Positions 1 to 6,186 of a stretch of 60,333 nt of DNA are shown piece by piece. Each line of letters starts with the position of its first letter. The stretch's first letter is position 1. Under the pieces are notes generated by a model. It had not been told where the DNA came from and did no database searches. It saw only the letters and a program-made list of their open reading frames with translations. This DNA comes from Bradyrhizobium lablabi (GTDB taxonomy: Bacteria; Pseudomonadota; Alphaproteobacteria; Rhizobiales; Xanthobacteraceae), in the NCBI RefSeq assembly GCF_001440475.1, contig NZ_LLYB01000033.1, positions 1-60,333 on the forward strand, read 5' to 3'. The position numbers and the translations under genes were made by a program.

Positions 1-458
1 CGTCGCGGCAGGCGGGCGGGGGCTTCGCGTGAAAGTTTTCGTAAGGCATCGCCAGTCGTTCCTGGCGCGAAGCGTCGTTCGACCAGCGCTTCGGCATGGG
101 CCGCAAGAAGTCCGGATTCGTTGGTTTCATCGGCCAGCAATGTCTCGTCTTCGCCGCGGCCTTCCTCCTGCAGGCGAACGACTTCTTCATCTTCCGCGCC
201 CGCATGATCGACTGCTTCGCTGCCGAGGAAATGCAGGTCGAACAGGCGATCGTAGGTGGCACGCCGCTCGGGCGGCGGGGCGAGCGTCGCCAGCCCCGCT
301 TGGCGGATCGCTTCCATGCTGCGTGGCCCCAACAGTTCGATCGCTGCCAGGAACGCCGTGGTCTGTTCCGGCGCCACCGCAAAGCCGTTGACGCGCAGCA
401 GCGCGACAAAGGATACGAAGACGCCGGCGGCGCGCGGTAATCGAAGTTCGTCACTCAC
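1..458 (-). CDS. CoxE-like VWA-domain protein, 3' end cut by window edge
   Basis: The N-terminal ~152 residues of a protein that continues past the left edge. The GTG start at 458 overlaps the stop of the upstream MoxR-type gene (GTGA), so the two are translationally coupled. The visible part begins VSDELRLPRAAGVFVSF and is rich in acidic residues around residues 95-120. This agrees with the N-terminal region of CoxE-type proteins that carry a C-terminal von Willebrand A domain; that domain lies outside the window. In carboxydotrophs CoxD and CoxE act together in maturing the active site of the Mo hydroxylase. Position directly after a MoxR gene and a Mo hydroxylase is the main argument for the call. 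Confidence 0.7.
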   Translation of the reverse strand, partial: MSDELRLPRAAGVFVSFVALLRVNGFAVAPEQTTAFLAAIELLGPRSMEAIRQAGLATLAPPPERRATYDRLFDLHFLGSEAVDHAGAEDEEVVRLQEEGRGEDETLLADETNESGLLAAHAEALVERRFAPGTTGDALRKLSREAPARLPR

Positions 459-1336
459 GCGGCAGCCTCCGCAATCAGGGCATCGAGCCGGCCGGAGATG
501 AAGGTGAGATCCTCCTCGTCCTTCAACGCGACGCCGATCGAACGCTTGAAGGCATCCGGCCAGCGCGCGCCGCGCGCGTGCAGGAGCGTGGCCGCTTCGG
601 CCCAGTCCACGGCTTCCGCAATGCCGGGCGCCTTGCTCAGTGGCTCGCGCCGGAGCTTGCCAACGGCGACGACGACGGCGCGCGCGGTTGCTTCGGCAAC
701 ACTCGATGCCCGCATCATCACGATGCGCGCTTCGCGCTCGGCGGTGGGATAATCGATCCAGTGATAGACGCAGCGGCGGCGCAGCGCCTCGTGCAGGTCG
801 CGGGTGCGGTTCGAGGTCAGCACGACGACAGGCCGTTCGGCGGCGCGCACCGTGCCGCGTTCGGGAATCGAAATCTGGAAATCGGAGAGGAATTCGAGCA
901 GGAACGCCTCGAACTCCTGGTCGGCGCGGTCGATTTCATCGATCAGCAGCACGGTGGAGTCGGGCGCGCGCAAGGCGGCGAGCATCGGCCGTTCGATCAG
1001 GAACGTCTCGCCGTAGATATCGATGCTCTCCTCGCCGGCCTGGCGGATCGCAAGCATCTGTCGCGGATAGTTCCACTCGTAGAGCGCGGCGGATGCGTCG
1101 ATGCCCTCATAGCATTGCAGGCGGATGAGGCGGCGGCCGAGCACGGCGGCGATGGCCTTGGCGGCCTCGGTCTTGCCGACACCGGGCGCGCCTTCCAAAA
1201 GCAGCGGCTTGCCGAGTGCCAGCCCAAGATAGGCCGCCGTTGCGAGGCCGTCGTCAGCAAGGTAATACGCCGTGCGCAAGGCACGTTCGAGCGCCTCGGG
1301 GCTGTCGATGCCAACAATGTTGCCGCGAACCGTCAT
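455..1336 (-). CDS. MoxR-family AAA+ ATPase (CoxD-like)
   Basis: A 293-residue AAA+ ATPase. Walker A is GAPGVGKT near residue 53, Walker B is LLIDEIDRAD near residue 130, and a sensor-1 type segment VVLTSNRTRDL follows. MoxR ATPases paired with VWA proteins act as chaperones that insert metal or cofactor into enzymes; CoxD does this for the Cu-Mo site of CO dehydrogenase. The gene starts 8 bases after the stop of the Mo hydroxylase large-subunit C-terminal gene and overlaps the next gene by 4 bases, so it belongs to the same transcript. It most likely helps mature that hydroxylase. The symbol coxD is withheld because the hydroxylase lacks CO-dehydrogenase signatures. Confidence 0.88.
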   Translation of the reverse strand: MTVRGNIVGIDSPEALERALRTAYYLADDGLATAAYLGLALGKPLLLEGAPGVGKTEAAKAIAAVLGRRLIRLQCYEGIDASAALYEWNYPRQMLAIRQAGEESIDIYGETFLIERPMLAALRAPDSTVLLIDEIDRADQEFEAFLLEFLSDFQISIPERGTVRAAERPVVVLTSNRTRDLHEALRRRCVYHWIDYPTAEREARIVMMRASSVAEATARAVVVAVGKLRREPLSKAPGIAEAVDWAEAATLLHARGARWPDAFKRSIGVALKDEEDLTFISGRLDALIAEAAA

Positions 1337-1344
1337 GCAAAACC

Positions 1345-2367
1345 TCAGCGCCTCGCTTGCGGTCGCGCGCCGCCCTGCGCCTTGATCGCCCGCAGGACTT
1401 TTTCCGGCGTGATCGGCAATTCATCCATCCGCACGCCGACGGCATTGAAGATCGCGTTGGCGACCGCGGGCAGCACGGGGTTGGCGCACATCTCGCCGGG
1501 GCCCTTGGCGCCGAACGGCCCGTCGGCGGCGGGGCGTTCCAGCACCGCGATATCGTGCGGGCAGATGTCGCCGGGGCCGGGCATCAGGTATTCGACGAAG
1601 TCGCGCGGGCCGTGCGCCGGATCGGGATAATAAGGTTCGGGCGTTTCAAACAGGGCGTGGCTGACGCCCATCCACGCGCCGCCGACGAGTTGTTGCTCTA
1701 CCAGGCGTGGATTCAGTGCACGGCCGAGTTCATATGCGCTGTCCATGCGCACCATCGCGACCTCGCCGGTCTCGTCGTCGACCTCGACTTCGGCGACCAG
1801 GCAGGCGTGCGCGTAGCACGTGGCGGGCGACATCTCGCCGGTCTCGGGGTTCACTTCCGACAGCGGCACCAGAAAGATGCCGCGTCCCGAGATCGTCCTG
1901 CCTTGCTTGAACTGCGCCGCGATGGCGACGTCCTTGGTGGAGATCGAGCGGTGCGGCGCGCCCTTGACGTGGATGTTGCCGCGCCCGTCGGTGTCGAGGT
2001 CGGCGGCGTTGACCTCCAGCTCCTCAGCGGCGGCCTCCATCATGACGCCGCGGGCCTCTTTTGCTGCCGCCATCACCGCGTTGCCGACGCGATGGGTGCC
2101 GCGCGAGGCGAACGAGCCCATGCAATGCGGGCCGGTGTCGGAATCGGCGGTATCGACATAGACATCCTCGACCGGTACGCCGAGCGTCTCGGCGCAGATC
2201 TGCCGTGTCACCGATTTCATGCCCTGGCCGAGATCGATCGACGACAGCGACACCGTGAACTTGCCGCTGGGGTTGGAGTGAACCAGCGCCTGGCTGGGGT
2301 CGCCGCCGAGGTTCATGCCGATGGGATAGTTGATCGAGGCGATGCCGCGTCCGCGATGCTTTGCCAT
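1345..2367 (-). CDS. Xanthine dehydrogenase-family Mo hydroxylase, large subunit C-terminal half
   Basis: 340 residues covering the second molybdopterin-binding domain of an XDH/aldehyde oxidase-type large subunit. It contains the glycine-rich cofactor loop SIDLGQGM (about residue 43), SFASRGTHRVGNA (about residue 85) and, near the C-terminus, GPFGAKGPGEM, whose Glu matches the catalytic base of the family (GAKGxGE). In most relatives this is the C-terminal part of one ~770-residue chain. Here it has its own ATG at 2367, with AGGAGG eight bases upstream, and starts two bases after the stop of the N-terminal gene in another frame. It should assemble with the N-terminal polypeptide and the FAD and 2Fe-2S subunits in the cytoplasm. 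The substrate is not predictable. Confidence 0.85.
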   Translation of the reverse strand: MAKHRGRGIASINYPIGMNLGGDPSQALVHSNPSGKFTVSLSSIDLGQGMKSVTRQICAETLGVPVEDVYVDTADSDTGPHCMGSFASRGTHRVGNAVMAAAKEARGVMMEAAAEELEVNAADLDTDGRGNIHVKGAPHRSISTKDVAIAAQFKQGRTISGRGIFLVPLSEVNPETGEMSPATCYAHACLVAEVEVDDETGEVAMVRMDSAYELGRALNPRLVEQQLVGGAWMGVSHALFETPEPYYPDPAHGPRDFVEYLMPGPGDICPHDIAVLERPAADGPFGAKGPGEMCANPVLPAVANAIFNAVGVRMDELPITPEKVLRAIKAQGGARPQARR

Positions 2368-2369
2368 GG

Positions 2370-3962
2370 TCAGCGCCTCCTAGTGCCGAAGACGGAGGAG
2401 AAGCGGGTGGCGCCATGCGAGGGTGACGAAGCCGGGGGCCTTGGCGGCGGGGCAGGCGGTGTCGGCGCAGATGGCGGTGGCTGGACGGCCGCCGCCGCAG
2501 GCGCGCGGTCATAGGTGGTGCGCTGCTGCGAAACCGCGGCACGTTGCAGGGCAGGCTCGAGCGGCGTCGGCGAAATCGCCGCGCGGCTGCCGCCGCCGTC
2601 CTTGCGCGACGACATCCGCTTCACCTCTTCGCGCAGCGGCCATTTTGCCTTCTCGGCCGCGACCTGCACGCATTCGATCAGGGCGGTGTTCTTGGCCTCG
2701 CGCCGGTGCGCCTTCATGTCGCCGTCGCGATAGGCGTTGAGGATGCGGAATTCCATCGGATCCATGCCGACGAGATGAGCGAGCTTGTCCATCTGGCATT
2801 CGAGCGCAAAGTCCATCGCGGTGACGCCGAAGCCGCGCATCGCAGTCGCAGGCGTGCGGTTGGTGAACACGCAATAGACGTCGCCATGGACGTTCGGAAT
2901 CGTATAGGGCCCGGGCAGGTGAGCCACGCATTTGACGACGGCGTAACTTGAGAGCCTTGTATAGGCGCCGCTGTCGAAATAGGCGCGGATCTTGCGGGCG
3001 ACGATGCGGCCGTCGCGCATCACGCCGTCTTTGATGTAGATGCGCTCGGCGCCGCGCGGCGAGCCGAACTGCATCTCCTCTTCACGGCCGAGCTGATAGC
3101 GCACCGGACGTCCGGTCAGCATCGCACCGAGGATGGCGAGCGGCTCGGTTAGCGTATCCACTTTGCCGCCGAAACCGCCGCCCACGGTTCCACCGATGAA
3201 ATGGAAGGTGTTGGAGGGGACGTCGAGGATTTTTGCGCAGGTATCAAGCGAGAAGAATAGCGCCTGCGTCGAGGTGTAGACGACATAGCGGCCATTGGTG
3301 TCGGGCGCTGCGATCGAACCATTGGTTTCGGTCGGCGCGTGCTCGATCGGCGACATCTGGTAGCGCTGTTCGAGGACATGATCGGCCTCGGCAAAGCCGC
3401 GCTCGACATCGCCGAAGCGCAGTTTCTGATGATCGTAGACGTCGTGATAGACGAAGGTGTTCTTGGGGTAGACGTCGTTGACGACGGGCGCGCCGGGCTT
3501 AAGAGCTTCCTCGACGTCGAACACCGCGGGAAGCGGCTCGTAATCGACACGCACTTTCGCGATCGCCTCATAGGCTTCACGCGGGCTGTCGGCGACGATG
3601 GCGACGATCGGCTCGCCCTTGTAGCGCACCTTGTCGACCGCCAAGGAAGGTTCGTCGTCCTTGCCGAAATTGATCAGGCTAAGGAGCGTGTTGAGATTGA
3701 CCGGCACGTCGGCGCCACGAATGATGCGCCGGACGCCGGGCGAGCGCTCCGCTTCCATCGTATCGACTCGGCGCAGGCGGGCGTGGGCGTGCGGGCTGCG
3801 CAGGACCTTGAGATGCAGCATGCCCTGCAGCTTGTGGTCGTCGAAATAGGTCGAGGTGCCCGTGACATGGCCGAGCATGTCCTGCCGCTGCGTGCCCTTG
3901 CCAATCTCTTTCAGATTGTCGTCGCGCTCGTCGGCGAAGATGTCCTTGCGCAGTTCCAGCAT
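2370..3962 (-). CDS. Xanthine dehydrogenase-family Mo hydroxylase, large subunit N-terminal half
   Basis: 530 residues: an N-terminal a/b hammerhead domain (about residues 25-130) and the first molybdopterin-binding domain (about 150-470), with GGTVGGGFGGK and the substrate-channel motif TAMRGFGVTAMDFA. The form I CO dehydrogenase loop AYxCSFR is absent, so CO is an unlikely substrate. After KWPLREEVKRMSSRKDGG the chain runs into a ~60-residue Pro/Ala-rich tail and stops where a normal large subunit would continue into its second Mo domain. I chose ATG 3962, preceded by AAGGAAA; an open frame extends upstream but overlaps the 2Fe-2S gene. It is the third structural gene after the FAD and 2Fe-2S subunits. 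Confidence 0.85.
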   Translation of the reverse strand: MLELRKDIFADERDDNLKEIGKGTQRQDMLGHVTGTSTYFDDHKLQGMLHLKVLRSPHAHARLRRVDTMEAERSPGVRRIIRGADVPVNLNTLLSLINFGKDDEPSLAVDKVRYKGEPIVAIVADSPREAYEAIAKVRVDYEPLPAVFDVEEALKPGAPVVNDVYPKNTFVYHDVYDHQKLRFGDVERGFAEADHVLEQRYQMSPIEHAPTETNGSIAAPDTNGRYVVYTSTQALFFSLDTCAKILDVPSNTFHFIGGTVGGGFGGKVDTLTEPLAILGAMLTGRPVRYQLGREEEMQFGSPRGAERIYIKDGVMRDGRIVARKIRAYFDSGAYTRLSSYAVVKCVAHLPGPYTIPNVHGDVYCVFTNRTPATAMRGFGVTAMDFALECQMDKLAHLVGMDPMEFRILNAYRDGDMKAHRREAKNTALIECVQVAAEKAKWPLREEVKRMSSRKDGGGSRAAISPTPLEPALQRAAVSQQRTTYDRAPAAAAVQPPPSAPTPPAPPPRPPASSPSHGATRFSSVFGTRRR

Positions 3963-3973
3963 AGTCGTTTCCT

Positions 3974-4453
3974 TCAGGCGCGAGCCCGTCCGCCAGAGGC
4001 AGCGGCGAGGACGGCATTGATGATCGGCTCGTAGCCGGTGCAGCGGCAGATATTGCCTGATATCGTTTCGATGACCTCGGCGCGGGTCGGCGAAGGATTG
4101 CGATCGAGCAGCGCCTTCGCCGCCATCAGCATGCCCGGGGTGCAGTAGCCGCACTGGGCTGCGAATTGCTCCATGAAGGCGCGCTGCAGCGGATGCAGGT
4201 TGGGGCCGTCCTTCAACCCGTCGAGCGTTTCGACGGCGCGCCCGTTGACGGTCTCCGCCAGCGTGAGACAAGAAAGATGCAGTTCGCCGTCGATCAGCAC
4301 GCTGCAGGCGCCGCAGCCGCCCTGGCCGCAGCCGAATTTCGGCGTCATGTCGCCGATCAATTCGCGGAGCGCGACCAGCAGATTGACGCCGCCGTCGACG
4401 AACACGGCGACGTCGCGGCCATTGTGACGAAACTGGAGCGGAGTTTTTGTCAT
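3974..4453 (-). CDS. Mo hydroxylase 2Fe-2S subunit (CoxS/XdhA-like)
   Basis: 159 residues, the usual length for the small subunit of Mo hydroxylases. The plant-type ferredoxin cluster motif is CGQGGCGACSVLIDG (about residues 43-57, with a further Cys near 65). The C-terminal four-helix domain binds the second 2Fe-2S cluster through CGYCTPGM and ICRCTGYEPI. It carries electrons from the Mo site to FAD. It lies 6 bases after the FAD-subunit stop and 11 bases before the large-subunit start, the classic M-S-L order. All cluster cysteines are present, so it should be functional. Confidence 0.93.
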   Translation of the reverse strand: MTKTPLQFRHNGRDVAVFVDGGVNLLVALRELIGDMTPKFGCGQGGCGACSVLIDGELHLSCLTLAETVNGRAVETLDGLKDGPNLHPLQRAFMEQFAAQCGYCTPGMLMAAKALLDRNPSPTRAEVIETISGNICRCTGYEPIINAVLAAASGGRARA

Positions 4454-4459
4454 GAACGC

Positions 4460-5278
4460 TTACTCCAGGCCGGACAAGAGACGGCGAAGATGGACGCCAA
4501 CGATCTCGCGGCGATACCAGGCGCTGCCGAGCGCGTTGTCGGCCGGCGATACGCCCTCCGCTGCCGCCGCGGCAGCCGCGCTGATCGCGGAATCGTCGAG
4601 CGGACGTCCTTCGAGCGCTCGCTCGGCGGCCCGGGCGCGAATTTGCGTCGCGGCCATCGAGCCCAGCGCGATGCGCGCGCCCGAGACACGGCCGCCGCTG
4701 ACCGGCAGATGTGCGGCCAGCGTGATCACCGAGCCGCCCTTCGGCTTGATGCGGGCGATCTTGCGATAGCGGAAGGCGTCGGCGCCCGCGGGGCGCTGAC
4801 AGGAGACCGCCAGCACCAGCGCGCCGCTCTGGCGTTCGCGGGACTGCAGGAATTCCTCGATGGGCATATCGCGGGCGCCGAGGCCGCCCTGCACGGAAAC
4901 GGTGGCGTCGAGCGCGAGCAGGGCGACGGTGAAATCGCCATAGGGGTTTGGTGCGAACAGATTGCCGCCCACCGTGCCCATGTTGCGCACAGCCGGCCCG
5001 CCGATCGAGCGCGCGGGCGCGTGCAGAAAGGTCAGCTCGCGCTCGGCCAGAATTTTTGCGAAGGTAACTCCGGCCCCGATCGTAACGCGCGAACTTGCGA
5101 CGTCGATGCGCATCAGCGCGCGGTCGGTCGCGCGCACCACCGTCGAGATCGAAACATCGCCCTCGTTGAGGGCGCGCATGACAAGCGTGCCGCCGCCGAG
5201 ATAGCGCGCGCTGCGGTCGGACGACAAAGCGGAAGCCGCCTCGCTAAAACTCGCAAATGTCCTCACCGTGACGGGCAT
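4460..5278 (-). CDS. Mo hydroxylase FAD-binding subunit (CoxM-like)
   Basis: 272 residues matching the medium subunit of XDH/CODH-type enzymes. FAD-binding signatures are YLGGGTLVMRALNEG (about residues 26-40) and the pyrophosphate loop MGTVGGNLFAPNPYGD (about 110-125), followed by the CO_deh_flav_C domain. It accepts electrons from the 2Fe-2S subunit and passes them to an external acceptor. It starts 16 bases after the stop of an SRPBCC gene, so it is probably co-transcribed with that gene. There is no sign of damage. Confidence 0.92.
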   Translation of the reverse strand: MPVTVRTFASFSEAASALSSDRSARYLGGGTLVMRALNEGDVSISTVVRATDRALMRIDVASSRVTIGAGVTFAKILAERELTFLHAPARSIGGPAVRNMGTVGGNLFAPNPYGDFTVALLALDATVSVQGGLGARDMPIEEFLQSRERQSGALVLAVSCQRPAGADAFRYRKIARIKPKGGSVITLAAHLPVSGGRVSGARIALGSMAATQIRARAAERALEGRPLDDSAISAAAAAAAEGVSPADNALGSAWYRREIVGVHLRRLLSGLE

Positions 5279-5294
5279 GGCGTTGCCTCCGCGT

Positions 5295-5738
5295 TCATGT
5301 GGCCTCCTTCAGGTGCCGGCGAATGGCGTCGAAGCCGGCTTGATAGATCTCTTCCGCGACCATCTGGGTCAGCCGCTCGGCATCCGCGGGCCGCGTGGTG
5401 AACCGGGATTCCCAGTGCCAGAAGGTGCGGTCGCCGTCGGTGACCGGCAGCAGGCGGACATGGGCGACATAGTTGAACATCGGGATCGGCGTATCGAGCA
5501 GGCAATAGCTGAAGGTCTGTTCGAGGTCCGACAGCGCCAGCAATTGCTCGCGCAACTCCGAGCCGTCCTGCAGCTTGAAGCGCCTGATACAGCCGATCTT
5601 GTCGGAGGCCTGCGCGCGCTCGATCGTGCTGGTTGCTACCGCCGGGTGCCAGCGGTCGTGGCCGTTGAAATCGCGCAGCACGTTCCAGACCGCGCCGGTC
5701 GGCGCGTCGAGGATCGTGCTTTTGACGATATGCGGCAC
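5295..5738 (-). CDS. SRPBCC-fold protein, copy A
   Basis: 147 residues of the START/SRPBCC superfamily, close to the plant PYR/PYL-like and MxaD-like groups. Typical features are an N-terminal strand leading to VWNVLRDFNG, then RWHPAV, SDKIGCIRRF, YVAHVRLLPVTDGD and a long C-terminal helix that would cover a hydrophobic pocket. It is clearly paralogous to the adjacent copy B, with which it shares RDFNG, WHPA, SDKIGC and PVTDGD. CoxG of CO dehydrogenase clusters is also an SRPBCC protein that recruits the enzyme to the membrane, which offers one possible role. Binding of the substrate is another. There is no direct evidence for either. Confidence 0.8.
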   Translation of the reverse strand: MPHIVKSTILDAPTGAVWNVLRDFNGHDRWHPAVATSTIERAQASDKIGCIRRFKLQDGSELREQLLALSDLEQTFSYCLLDTPIPMFNYVAHVRLLPVTDGDRTFWHWESRFTTRPADAERLTQMVAEEIYQAGFDAIRRHLKEAT

Positions 5739-5739
5739 G

Positions 5740-6177
5740 CTAGCCTCCGAAAGCGCGCTTGAGCGCGTCGAAGCCGCCCTGGAACACGCCGGCGCCGATG
5801 TTGTTAACGAGTTCGTTCTCGCGCTCGGGCGCGCAGTCGAACTCGGCGGTCCATTCCAGAAAAGTCTGGTCGCCGTCGGTCACCGGCGTCAGCCGCAAGG
5901 TAGCAACGTAGTTCTCCACTCCCATCGGCGACTCCAGGATGGAGTAGGTGCAGAACATGTCGTAGTCGGAGAGCCCGAGCAGCTTTTCGCGGATGCGATC
6001 GCCATTGCGCAGGCGGAAATCACGCACGCAGCCGATCTTGTCCGAGGGCTCGCCGCCCTCGATGCGGCTCTCCGCGATGGCGGGATGCCAGTTGGGCATG
6101 CCGTTGAAGTCGCGCACCCGCGCCCAGACGCGGTCATTGCGGGCGTTGACGACGGTAGAGACGTAGACCCGGGCCAT
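5740..6177 (-). CDS. SRPBCC-fold protein, copy B
   Basis: 145 residues, tandem paralogue of copy A, which follows with no gap (its start is within two bases of this stop). The recognisable segments are VWARVRDFNGMPNWHPAI, SDKIGCVRDF, NYVATLRLTPVTDGDQTF and a C-terminal amphipathic helix GVFQGGFDALKRAF. The fold forms a ligand pocket. It sits directly downstream of the flotillin gene and upstream of the Mo hydroxylase genes, so the pair may bridge membrane scaffold and enzyme or bind the hydrophobic substrate. I cannot tell the two roles apart from sequence. Confidence 0.8.
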   Translation of the reverse strand: MARVYVSTVVNARNDRVWARVRDFNGMPNWHPAIAESRIEGGEPSDKIGCVRDFRLRNGDRIREKLLGLSDYDMFCTYSILESPMGVENYVATLRLTPVTDGDQTFLEWTAEFDCAPERENELVNNIGAGVFQGGFDALKRAFGG

Positions 6178-6186
6178 GGCTTGCTC

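Noticed and set aside
1345..3962. Reading the split Mo-hydroxylase subunit as a frameshifted pseudogene
   Set aside because: The second gene has its own AGGAGG and ATG, both parts keep all motifs, and the join falls at a domain boundary after a Pro-rich linker.
1345..5278. Calling the enzyme an aerobic CO dehydrogenase (coxMSL)
   Set aside because: The form I active-site loop AYxCSFR is missing; the corresponding loop TAMRGFG is of general XDH type, so only family-level naming is justified.
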